NCBI GenBank assembly: GCA_900770295.1
Contig: CAAGJQ010000102.1
Span: 1-14,919, forward strand
Source: an uncultured Oscillibacter sp.
GTDB taxonomy: Bacteria; Bacillota; Clostridia; Oscillospirales; Oscillospiraceae
Length of the DNA stretch: 14,919 nt
Direction: 5' to 3'
The notes below the pieces were generated by a model, which was not told the DNA's origin, did not search any database, and saw only the letters and a program-made list of their open reading frames with translations. The translations under genes were made by a program, and so were the position numbers. Shown here one piece after another: positions 6,543 to 13,587 of the stretch. Numbering within the stretch: the first letter of the stretch is position 1; the number at the start of each line of letters is the position of its first letter.

Positions 6543-6548
6543 ATAATA
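6543..6548 (-). promoter_or_regulatory. -10 element of the thioredoxin-rhodanese-reductase operon
   Basis: TATTAT on the minus strand, start predicted near 6536, 31 bases before ATG 6505. No -35 consensus; the operator at 6571-6583 takes its place. Confidence 0.6.
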
Positions 6549-6570
6549 ACCTGGATTTTCTACAAGTTCC

Positions 6571-6583
6571 GTGATCTTGTCAC
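6571..6583. promoter_or_regulatory. Operator B: Crp/Fnr-type site of the thioredoxin operon
   Basis: GTGAT-CTT-GTCAC, centre 6577, 29 bases from the upstream end of the -10 and about -41 from the predicted start. One mismatch from a perfect palindrome; followed by GG on the minus strand. It overlaps the final bases of the upstream lipoprotein gene. Confidence 0.7.
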
Positions 6584-6969
6584 GCTTCGCCGCTGACGGT
6601 CTCGCCCGTCCAGTCATTGATGCCGCCGAACTCGACGATGTTGGTGTAGCCCAGCTTTACCAGCTTTTCCGCAGCCTGCTTGCTGCGGTTGCCGCTGCGG
6701 CAGTATACCAGGATCAGCTGCTCCTTGTCCGGCAGTTCCGGAATATCTTCGGCGCCGATGGTTTCGTTGGGGATATTGATAGCCCCGGGGATATGCTTCT
6801 CGCTGTATTCCTGGGCGGTGCGCACATCCAGGATGACATAGCCGCTCTCCTCCTCCATCATGGCGGCGGCTTCCTCTGCGTTGATCTGACGGTAGGTGCT
6901 TTCCTCCGGCTGCGCTCCGCACCCAGCCAAAAGCAGCAGAGCCATCAAAAAGGGTATGATTCTCTTCAT
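6580..6969 (-). CDS. Rhodanese-domain lipoprotein
   Basis: 129 residues. Residues 1-17 are a lipoprotein signal peptide: a positively charged start, a hydrophobic stretch and the lipobox LLAGC with lipidated C17, so the protein is anchored outside the membrane. The rest is one rhodanese domain: VILDVRTAQEYSEKHIPGA and active-site C90 in CRSGNRS. It would handle sulfane sulfur, or cyanide-type acceptors, at the cell surface. ATG 6969 has GGAGG 7 bases upstream; the ATG at 6975 is too close to it. It has its own promoter with the same operator as the thioredoxin operon directly downstream. Confidence 0.92.
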   Translation of the reverse strand: MKRIIPFLMALLLLAGCGAQPEESTYRQINAEEAAAMMEEESGYVILDVRTAQEYSEKHIPGAINIPNETIGAEDIPELPDKEQLILVYCRSGNRSKQAAEKLVKLGYTNIVEFGGINDWTGETVSGEA

Positions 6970-7052
6970 GGTCATTCCTCCGTATTTTCCGAATAGGGCG
7001 GCTGTGTGCCAGCCTTTTTGTCGGCGCTTCTTTGGCGTTTCTATATGAGTGC

Positions 7053-7058
7053 AGTATA
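7053..7058 (-). promoter_or_regulatory. -10 element of the rhodanese lipoprotein gene
   Basis: TATACT on the minus strand, start predicted near 7046, giving a leader of about 77 bases before ATG 6969. No -35 consensus; the operator lies there. Confidence 0.6.
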
Positions 7059-7080
7059 ACTGGTTTTGGAAATTCGCTCC

Positions 7081-7093
7081 GTGATAAAATCAC
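7081..7093. promoter_or_regulatory. Operator C: Crp/Fnr-type site of the rhodanese lipoprotein
   Basis: GTGAT-AAA-ATCAC, a perfect 5+3+5 palindrome, centre 7087, 29 bases from the upstream end of the -10 and about -41 from the predicted start. It is followed by GG on the minus strand, as in operators A and B. Confidence 0.7.
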
Positions 7094-7223
7094 ACTTTTG
7101 GAGAACTTTGCAGGTAGTCTTCCCCATACGGTCAGTCAGTCGCTTTCGCTTATGAAATTCCGGCAGTTCCCTTAAGACAATTTACTATGAAATTTAATAG
7201 CAACTCATAAATTAGCTCATATA

Positions 7224-7410
7224 TTGCACAGCTGCCATCCTGACTCTATACTGGTCCATGCAAAACGTTATCCTTCAGAATCGTGGGCTGCGTTCTGTTA
7301 TATCGTTCTCAGTGTTTTCCCTTCCTCACCGGGAAAATTGAGAGACCGCGGCGAATGAGGTTTCCTCCGATTTCCTCGTTCGCCGCGGTGTGCTATTCTT
7401 CCCCTTTTTT
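7224..7410 (+). ncRNA. Candidate small structured RNA in a 380-base gap
   Basis: The gap 7094-7418 has no credible gene. It contains a plus-strand promoter (TTGCAC 7224-7229, 17-base spacer, TATACT 7247-7252, start near 7259). Two hairpins follow: TTTTCCC/GGGAAAA at 7315-7337 and an 11-base GC-rich stem at 7345-7389 with an added GAGG/CCTC inside. A run of six T ends at 7410, about 15 bases after the stem, which is further than in a standard terminator. A transcript of about 150 bases would result. Evidence is structural only; the 63-residue frame at 7283 crosses both hairpins and has no ribosome site. Confidence 0.35.
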
Positions 7411-7418
7411 GCAAATCA

Positions 7419-7454
7419 AGAAAAAAGCCGCTGATTTGCTCAAATCGGCGGCTT
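7419..7454 (-). terminator. Terminator of the MarR gene
   Basis: A 13-base stem (7425-7437 against 7442-7454, one mismatch on the minus strand) with a GAGC loop is followed on the minus strand by TTTTTTCTT. It lies about 25 bases after the MarR stop codon. Confidence 0.8.
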
Positions 7455-7477
7455 CTATCATACAGTTGGGCTGATAT

Positions 7478-8035
7478 TTACGCCTCACCATCACCGGTTT
7501 TACGGCGCTTTTCGCGGCAATAGGCTTCATATTTGGCCTTTTCATCCCGGATTACATCTTCAAAGAAATCACTGCGGTAATGGGAGACCTTGAAAAAGCC
7601 GTTGATCTCCTCGGGCGTGCAGTATTCCAGCAGTCTGAGGATATATCCGTAAGTCACTTTACGGTCGTACTCATGGTGTCTTCGGCACACTTCCATGCCC
7701 TTTTCTGTCAGAAACAGATTCCGTTCGGAGCGGTTTTCCGGGTTCACCCGCTGCTCAATGTATCCGTCCTTCTCCAGACGGGAGAGGGAGGAGGAAATGG
7801 TTCCCTTTGTCCGGTAAGTCATATCTGCCAGTTTCTTGGCAATGATGCCCGGCTCGTCCTCAATAAAGCCCAGCATATGCACATCGACTTCGCTCATGAA
7901 GACGCCGTCGCCATAGTCTCTTGGAATCGAGCGATAGAGAGAAAAGAGCATTTGATGGCGAAAGACAATATCAATCTTCTCATCCAGGTTATCCAAAATG
8001 TCGGAAATATCTTTCCCTTTGTACTCTGAATCCAT
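7478..8035 (-). CDS. MarR-family transcriptional regulator
   Basis: 185 residues. A winged helix-turn-helix core is visible at about 50-125: the FIEDEPGIIAKKLADM helix, the recognition segment TKGTISSSLSRLEKDGYI, and the wing RVNPENRSERNLFLTEKG, with long helices at both ends for dimerisation. MarR proteins usually repress a neighbouring transport or catabolic operon and release on ligand binding. ATG 8035 has GGAGG nearby; the longer frame to 8098 would start on the -35 of its own promoter. It is divergent from the NhaC/C-S lyase operon, with two matching palindromic operators in between. Confidence 0.9.
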   Translation of the reverse strand: MDSEYKGKDISDILDNLDEKIDIVFRHQMLFSLYRSIPRDYGDGVFMSEVDVHMLGFIEDEPGIIAKKLADMTYRTKGTISSSLSRLEKDGYIEQRVNPENRSERNLFLTEKGMEVCRRHHEYDRKVTYGYILRLLEYCTPEEINGFFKVSHYRSDFFEDVIRDEKAKYEAYCREKRRKTGDGEA

Positions 8036-8069
8036 AACGCCTCCTGCAAATCCAGCACTCTCTGAGGCC

Positions 8070-8098
8070 ATTATAGCGGGCGGAATCCGGATTGTCAA
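8070..8098 (-). promoter_or_regulatory. Promoter of the MarR gene
   Basis: Minus strand TTGACA (8098 to 8093), 17-base spacer, TATAAT (8075 to 8070): full consensus. Start predicted near 8063, 28 bases before the start codon. Confidence 0.85.
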
Positions 8099-8130
8099 TT
8101 CTGTCGGAGAGACGGAAAAACATCTGGTAA

Positions 8131-8153
8131 AAGTGTTTGATAATCAAACACTT
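8131..8153. promoter_or_regulatory. Distal MarR operator copy
   Basis: A perfect palindrome with 11-base arms around one central base, with core GTTTGATAATCAAAC. It lies between the two divergent promoters, about 80 bases upstream of the predicted MarR start and about 100 upstream of the operon start. Its core is identical to the copy at 8251-8265. Confidence 0.75.
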
Positions 8154-8209
8154 AATTTGTTGAAATGTTATAATAATTACTTTACAAGCGAAAAATATGG
8201 GATTTTTTG

Positions 8210-8238
8210 TTGACATCTCCGTTTTTTGGGCGTATGTT
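8210..8238 (+). promoter_or_regulatory. Promoter of the NhaC / C-S lyase operon
   Basis: TTGACA (8210-8215), 17-base spacer, TATGTT (8233-8238). Start predicted near 8245, giving a leader of about 115 bases. Confidence 0.75.
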
Positions 8239-8249
8239 ATCCACCGAAG

Positions 8250-8266
8250 AGTTTGATAATCAAACT
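8250..8266. promoter_or_regulatory. Proximal MarR operator copy
   Basis: A perfect palindrome with 8-base arms (AGTTTGAT and ATCAAACT) around one base. It lies about 5-21 bases after the predicted transcription start, where bound repressor would block polymerase. Confidence 0.8.
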
Positions 8267-8360
8267 GTTGCCGTGGAAGGCCCTTTGCGCAGGGGAAACC
8301 GACTGTGGCGTCCGACCAGAGTCCATCAATATCCACATCATTACTCGAGGAGGTTCTATT

Positions 8361-9796
8361 ATGGAGGGAACTGAAAAGAGAACGGCCAGCACGCCTTACG
8401 CACTGTTTGCACTGGCAGGTGTTCTCGTGATCGTGTTGGGCGGCAACCTGCTGCTCGATGCACCAATCCACGGAATGTTCTTCCTTGTCTGGCTGTTTAT
8501 TTTCCCGGTTTGTATGCATTTGGGATACAGCTACAAGGAGATCAACGAAGCGATGATGGAGTCCTGCAAGCAGGGACTTGGAACCGTGCTGCTGCTGTTG
8601 GCAGTGGGCGGCGTCATCTCCACCTGGATTTCCTGCGGCGCTGTGCCCGCCATCATTTACTACGGTCTCAGCATCATTCAGCCCCACATCTTTTTGCTGA
8701 CTGCTTTCCTTTTGTGCGTCATGGTCTCCCTGCCTGCGGCACCTCCTGGGGCACCGCCGGCACCGCCGGAATCGCCATGTTCGCCATCGGCGAGAGCCTT
8801 GGCATTCCTGCCGGAATGACCGTTGGCGCCATCATCAGCGGCTCTTTCCTCGGTGACACATTCTCCCCCATGTCCGACAGCACCAACGTCGTCTCCGCAG
8901 CGGTCGGCGTGGACTTGATCACCCACTGCAAGGAGCTGGCGCGGGTCGCAATTCCGTCCTTCTTGCTGTCCGGAGCGTTCTATTTCGTCCTGGGTCTCCG
9001 GTTCTCAAGCGACAATTTCGACGACAGCTATATCCGTGAGATCTGCACGTCTATCGCTGACCACTTTAACCTGGGCTTTGCCGCCTTTATCCCGGTCATT
9101 GTCCTGCTGGTTCTGCTGGTCATGAAAAAGCCCGCCGTCCCCTCCATGCTGATCTCCTCTCTGTGCGCGGCTGTGGTGGGCGTGCTGGTACAGGGTGTTC
9201 CTTATAACCAGGCCCTGACCTTCTTCTGGAAGGGTTACTCCATCACCACGGATCAGGACTTTTTGAATACCCTTCTGAACCGCGGCGGTGTTCTGAGCAT
9301 GTTCCAGACGGCGGCTCTGCTGATTTTCGCCTTCGGCATGATCGGCGCGTTCAACAAGGTCGGCGTTCTGGATGCAGTGATCCGCCCCGTTATGAAGTAC
9401 GCAAACTCCGTCCTGAAGCTGACCCTCATCAGCCAGATCGTCGCCCTGCTGGGCAACGTCATGGGCACCAACACGTTCTCTCTGCTGATGACCGGCTCCC
9501 TGATGCTTCCGGCTTATAAGAAGTTCCACCTGCATCCCACGAATCTGTCCAAGGCTGTCAACTCGACCTCTACCATGATCGCTCCGCTGATCCCCTGGAA
9601 CATTGCCGGTATGTATATCGGCGGCCTGTTCGGTGTCAGCACCCTTGCATTCGCCCCCTATGCGGTGCTTTGCTACATCTTCCCGCTGGTGGCATTCGTG
9701 ATGGTGGCACTGAATATTCGTGTTGTTCCCGACAGCGTCGATCTTGAAAATGGCGAAAAGTACAAAAAGCACAAGCAGACTGCGGAAAAGCAGTAA
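8361..9796 (+). pseudogene. NhaC-family antiporter interrupted by a one-base frameshift
   Basis: The frame from ATG 8361 (GAGGAGG upstream) encodes membrane segments up to about residue 124 (LLCVMVSL). It then loses sense and continues as a proline-rich tail to 8819. From about 8732 the frame one base back continues the family sequence: ACGTSWGTAGTAGIAMFA, then many membrane helices to 9796. Restoring one G (CTG-GCC instead of CTGCC) gives one protein of about 478 residues, the NhaC-family size. NhaC members exchange sodium for protons or carry small carboxylates such as malate/lactate; the substrate here is unknown. It heads the MarR-controlled operon and precedes the C-S lyase by 13 bases. 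The shift may be a real mutation, a sequencing error or, less likely, programmed. Confidence 0.85.
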
Positions 9797-9809
9797 GGAG
9801 GAAAGCATC

Positions 9810-11000
9810 ATGGAATACACAAAGGAATATTTCGATTACGACCTGGACCGGCGCAATACCCGCAGCATGAAATGGGATGGCTGCAATGCCAAGTTCGGCG
9901 TAGACCCCTCCATTGAAATGGTGCCCATGTGGATCGCGGATATGGATTTCCGTTCTCCCCAGGAGGTCATTGACGTGCTGGTCCAGCGGGCCAAGGCCGG
10001 AGCCTACGGCTATACCACCAAGCCCGACAGCTTTTACGATTCCATCATCCGCTGGGTGCGGGATCACTATCACTGGGAAGTCAAGAAGGAGTGGATCGTC
10101 TTTACCCCCGGTGTCATTCCCGGCTATACCATCGTGATCCAGAACTTCACGAAGCCCGGCGATGGCATCATTGTGCAGCCTCCTGTCTACTATCCGTTCA
10201 TGGACGGCGTCAAGAACAATGGCCGCAAGCTCGTTTTCAATCCTCTGGTTGAGAAAGACGGCGACTGGTTCATGGATTTTGAGGACCTGGAGGAAAAGGT
10301 GAAGGACCCCGCCAACAAGCTGCTGATCCTCTCCAACCCCCACAATCCCGTTGGTCGTGCCTGGACCGCGGAGGAGCTGGAACGTCTCGGCGACCTGTGC
10401 GAGAAGAACGGTGTGCTGCTGATCTCCGATGAAATTCACGCGGACCTGATGATGGGCGGTCATACCCACCAGGCGGTCTGCGCCCTGTCCGAGCGCATCC
10501 GCAACAACACCATCACTCACTACGCCCCCAGCAAGACCTTCAATCTGGCGGGCCTGCAGACCGCCTACGCCATCATTCCTAACGACGCGCTTCGTGATAT
10601 TTATACGAGGGGCATGAACGCCAACCGGATCTTCAATATGAACTGGTTTGGCAGCTGCGCTCTGGAGACTGCCTATAACCAGTGCGAAGGCTATGTGACC
10701 GCCCTGTGCGAGTATGTGGATGCCAATATGGATCACATGGTGGACTTCCTGAAGAAGGAGCTGCCCATGCTGAAAATGAAGAAGGCAGAGGCCACTTATA
10801 TGGTCTGGGTCGATTTCCGCGGCACCGGCATGACCACGGAGGAGATCGAGTCCTTCATCGACCAGAAAGCCCACATCGGCGTGGACAAGGGCACCTGGTT
10901 CGGCCCTGGCGGCGATGGCTGGCTGCGGTTCAATCTGGCCTGCCCCAGAAAGACGCTGGATCAGGCTCTGACGCAGCTCAAGGCTGCATTTGAAAACTGA
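9810..11000 (+). CDS. PatB/MalY-type PLP-dependent C-S lyase (cystathionine beta-lyase-like)
   Basis: 396 residues, fold-type I PLP enzyme of the MalY/PatB subgroup. Seen: RRNTRSMKWDG and MWIADMDFRSP near the N-terminus (typical of this subgroup), AYGYT, LILSNPHNPVGR, SDEIHADL with D207, and the PLP lysine K242 in APSKTFNLAG; the C-terminal WLRFNLACPR supplies the carboxylate-binding arginine. These enzymes cleave the C-S bond of cystathionine, cysteine or related compounds to 2-aminoacrylate (then pyruvate and ammonia) plus a thiol or sulfide. ATG 9810 follows AAGGAGG; the longer frame from 9720 overlaps the antiporter. It sits between two transporters and upstream of RidA, which removes the reactive product. 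Aminotransferase activity cannot be excluded. Confidence 0.9.
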   Translation: MEYTKEYFDYDLDRRNTRSMKWDGCNAKFGVDPSIEMVPMWIADMDFRSPQEVIDVLVQRAKAGAYGYTTKPDSFYDSIIRWVRDHYHWEVKKEWIVFTPGVIPGYTIVIQNFTKPGDGIIVQPPVYYPFMDGVKNNGRKLVFNPLVEKDGDWFMDFEDLEEKVKDPANKLLILSNPHNPVGRAWTAEELERLGDLCEKNGVLLISDEIHADLMMGGHTHQAVCALSERIRNNTITHYAPSKTFNLAGLQTAYAIIPNDALRDIYTRGMNANRIFNMNWFGSCALETAYNQCEGYVTALCEYVDANMDHMVDFLKKELPMLKMKKAEATYMVWVDFRGTGMTTEEIESFIDQKAHIGVDKGTWFGPGGDGWLRFNLACPRKTLDQALTQLKAAFEN

Positions 11001-11021
11001 GAAGAAGCGAGGGAATCCTAC

Positions 11022-12317
11022 GTGTTGAGTTTGATTGGGGTGCTGGCCGCAGTTGTACTGTTGATCCTGCTGATCTATAAGCGGGTCAGCCTGATTCCGG
11101 CCTCACTGATCTGTCTTTTGGTTCTGGCTCTGACCAGCAATACCAGCTATATGACGATGGCAGCTGACCGCTATGCGGTTTCTCTCTCCAACTTCATCGC
11201 CAAATACTTCCTGGTCTTTGTGACAAACGCTTTGTTTGGAAAAATCATGGAAGAAACCTTGCTGGCGGCGTCCTTTTCCAAAATGATCGGCCGGGTGTTC
11301 GGTGACAAGAATGCGGTTTTCGGAGCCATGCTGGCAACCGCTCTGCTGTCTTACGGCGGCGTCAGCGCGTTTGTTATCGTGTTTACCGTATATCCCATTT
11401 TTCTGGCCACCTTTCAGAAGGCAGACCTGCCCAGAAAGTTGATCCCCGCCTGTATCATGAGCAGTTCCTGTACCTTTCCTCTGTCCATGCTTCCCGGCGG
11501 TGCTCAACTGAACAACATCATCCCAACGACCTACATCGGCACCACTCCCATGGCAGCCTCTCTGGTGGGCCTGCTGTGCTCGGCGCTCACCATCGCGCTG
11601 CTGTTCCTGTACTTTCAGTATGAGTTTTCCAAGGCCAGGAAAAACGGGGAGCGCTTTGACGCCGACGAGCAGATTCTCGCACGTATCGCTACCTTCGATC
11701 AGGATGCAGGCTTCCCCATGTGGCTGTCTGCCCTGCCGCTGCTGCTGATCATTCTTCTCATCAACGGGTTTGGCATGGACCTGTCCTACGCGGTTCTGGC
11801 CGCTTCCGCCCTGGCCATGGTCATCGGCCGGAAAAATCTGCCCAGCAAGCTCCAGACGGTGAACCACGGCATCCAGACCGTGGGGCCCGCCATGGTGACC
11901 ACGGCGGCGTCTGTGGGCTTTGGCGGAGCGGTCCTGTCCTGCGCAGGCGCCCAGACTATCCTGAACGCCATCGCCGCGCTGCCTCTGAACCCAGTCGTTT
12001 GCCTGAGCATCGCATCCGCTTTTGCGGGCGCCATGACCGGCAACGGAGGCGGCGGCGCCGATGTCGCCATGAGTCTGCTGTCAGAGCCTTATTTAGCAAT
12101 GGGTGTTCACCCGGAAATCATGCACAGGGTCGTGGCAATCGCCACTGCGGGCTTCAGCTGCCTGCCCCATAATGGCATGATGATTACGATTATGGATACC
12201 TGCCATTATTCGGCAAAACAGTGCTATCGGTACATCTTCATCTCAACGGTATTGCTGTCTTTCATTGCGCTGGTTCTGGCCAATGTCCTGGGATGTTTCT
12301 GGTATCCTGTCGGATGA
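11022..12317 (+). CDS. GntP-like permease
   Basis: 431 residues with about 11-12 hydrophobic segments and a central hydrophilic loop (about 203-225), an integral inner-membrane transporter. The segment YGGVSAFVIVFTVYPIF and the late motif HRVVAIATAGFSCLPHNG resemble the GntP / related ion-transporter superfamily, whose members carry gluconate, hydroxy acids and other carboxylates. Start is GTG 11022 with GCGAGGG about 8 bases upstream; the next codon, TTG, is an alternative. It is 21 bases after the C-S lyase and 30 before RidA. The substrate is probably what the lyase uses or makes, but this is inference. Confidence 0.8.
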   Translation: MLSLIGVLAAVVLLILLIYKRVSLIPASLICLLVLALTSNTSYMTMAADRYAVSLSNFIAKYFLVFVTNALFGKIMEETLLAASFSKMIGRVFGDKNAVFGAMLATALLSYGGVSAFVIVFTVYPIFLATFQKADLPRKLIPACIMSSSCTFPLSMLPGGAQLNNIIPTTYIGTTPMAASLVGLLCSALTIALLFLYFQYEFSKARKNGERFDADEQILARIATFDQDAGFPMWLSALPLLLIILLINGFGMDLSYAVLAASALAMVIGRKNLPSKLQTVNHGIQTVGPAMVTTAASVGFGGAVLSCAGAQTILNAIAALPLNPVVCLSIASAFAGAMTGNGGGGADVAMSLLSEPYLAMGVHPEIMHRVVAIATAGFSCLPHNGMMITIMDTCHYSAKQCYRYIFISTVLLSFIALVLANVLGCFWYPVG

Positions 12318-12347
12318 TTTGATTTTTACTGCAAAGGAGTAAACAAC

Positions 12348-12716
12348 ATGAAAATCGTTGAAACAAAGAACGCGCCTGGCGCCATCGGCCCTTATTCCCA
12401 GGGCTATGCCTTTGGTAACCTGGTCATCACGTCCGGTCAACTGCCTGTGAATGCTGACGGCGTAATTCCCGAGGGCATTGCCGCACAGGCTGAGTGGAGC
12501 TGCAAAAATGTGGGCGCCATTCTGGAGGCCGCCGGTTCCGGCTTTGAGAAAGTGGTGAAAACCACCTGCTTCCTGGCGGACATGGGCGATTTCGCCGCCT
12601 TCAATCAGGTCTACGCACAGTATTTCACCTCCAAGCCCGCCCGTTCCTGTGTGGCGGTCAAGGATTTGCCCAAGGGCGCCCTGTGCGAAATTGAGGCCAT
12701 TGCGGTCGCTGAATAA
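12348..12716 (+). CDS. ridA: RidA family reactive-intermediate deaminase
   Basis: 122 residues, typical YjgF/YER057c/UK114 family. Motifs GAIGPYSQGY, ITSGQLP, the KPARSCV region with R99, and the CEIEAIA end with the conserved glutamate are present. RidA hydrolyses 2-aminoacrylate and similar enamines/imines to keto acid and ammonia, protecting PLP enzymes. The start ATG has AAAGGAG upstream. Last gene of the operon, followed by a strong terminator. Its pairing with a PLP beta-eliminating lyase fits this job closely. Confidence 0.95.
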   Translation: MKIVETKNAPGAIGPYSQGYAFGNLVITSGQLPVNADGVIPEGIAAQAEWSCKNVGAILEAAGSGFEKVVKTTCFLADMGDFAAFNQVYAQYFTSKPARSCVAVKDLPKGALCEIEAIAVAE

Positions 12717-12746
12717 TTCCTGACACCTCTCATCGTTTCGCATATG

Positions 12747-12792
12747 GCGCAAGGTCTGGCAGCCGCATCGGTCTGCCAGACCTTGCGCTTAT
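12747..12792 (+). terminator. Terminator of the NhaC / C-S lyase / GntP / RidA operon
   Basis: A perfect 16-base stem (12747-12762 against 12773-12788) with a 10-base loop, followed by TTATT on the plus strand. It ends the operon 30 bases after the RidA stop. The T-run is short, but the stem is very stable. Confidence 0.85.
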
Positions 12793-12837
12793 TGCGGCGT
12801 ATGTGCTGCCTATTAAATGCCAAAGGAGACCATGATC

Positions 12838-13587
12838 ATGCTGCAACTGAATCATATCAGCTATTCTGTTGGGGAGGGTGACGATCGATCCGTCATCATC
12901 AATGATATTTCCCTGACCGTCGATGAACACCGCCTTGTGGTCCTTACCGGGCCTAACGGCGGTGGAAAGACCTCTCTGGCTAAAATCATCATGGGTCTGG
13001 TGCGGCCGACCTCCGGCCAGATTCTCTGGAACGGCCGGGACATGACCGCCATGAGTATCACAGAGCGAGCCCGACTCGGCATCAGCTACGGATTTCAGCA
13101 GCCCCCACGGTTCAAAGGATTGACGGTGCGCGATCTGCTGACCCTTGCCAGCGGTGACAAGGCTCTATCCAAGGACCTGTGCTGTCAATATCTGACCAAG
13201 GTCGGCTTATGTGCCAATGACTATTTGGAGCGCGAAGTAGATGCGTCTCTTTCTGGCGGCGAAGTCAAGCGCATCGAGATCGCCACGGTTCTGGCCCGAA
13301 ACAGCCAGCTTATGATTTTTGACGAACCGGAGGCGGGAATCGACTTGTGGTCCTTTGCCCGGCTTACCGATAGTTTTGAGCAGCTTCACCAGAATACAGA
13401 CGCTACCATGCTCATCATTTCCCATCAGGAACGCATCATTTCTCTGGCAGATGAAGTCATTGTCATTGACGGCGGAAGGATTGTTTGCCGGGGGACGGCG
13501 GCAGAGGTTCTGCCTCAGATTTTAGGAAATACGAAGGGAACATGTCCTGTTCTGGCAAAGGAGGAATGGCGCAATGATACAAAATGA
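12838..13587 (+). CDS. sufC: SufC-like ABC ATPase for Fe-S cluster assembly
   Basis: 249 residues, a soluble ATPase with no membrane domain. Walker A GPNGGGKT (38-45), Q-loop FQQPPRFKG, signature SLSGGEVKRIEI (the SufC form, with acidic/basic residues after SGGE), Walker B LMIFDEPEAGID and H-loop ISHQE. It would drive a SufB-type scaffold encoded directly downstream. Start ATG 12838 is 9 bases after AGGAG; ATG 12832 is also possible but too close to it. It overlaps the next gene by 14 bases. With no SufD, SufS or SufU in view, this matches the minimal two-gene SUF form known from anaerobes. Any promoter after the 12747 terminator is weak (TATTAA near 12811 without a good -35). Confidence 0.88.
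   Translation: MLQLNHISYSVGEGDDRSVIINDISLTVDEHRLVVLTGPNGGGKTSLAKIIMGLVRPTSGQILWNGRDMTAMSITERARLGISYGFQQPPRFKGLTVRDLLTLASGDKALSKDLCCQYLTKVGLCANDYLEREVDASLSGGEVKRIEIATVLARNSQLMIFDEPEAGIDLWSFARLTDSFEQLHQNTDATMLIISHQERIISLADEVIVIDGGRIVCRGTAAEVLPQILGNTKGTCPVLAKEEWRNDTK

Noticed and set aside
7283..7474. 63-residue plus-strand frame
   Set aside because: It spans two hairpins and the MarR terminator and lacks a ribosome site.
9636..10874. 412-residue minus-strand open frame
   Set aside because: Antisense to the C-S lyase; high GC in third positions keeps this frame open.
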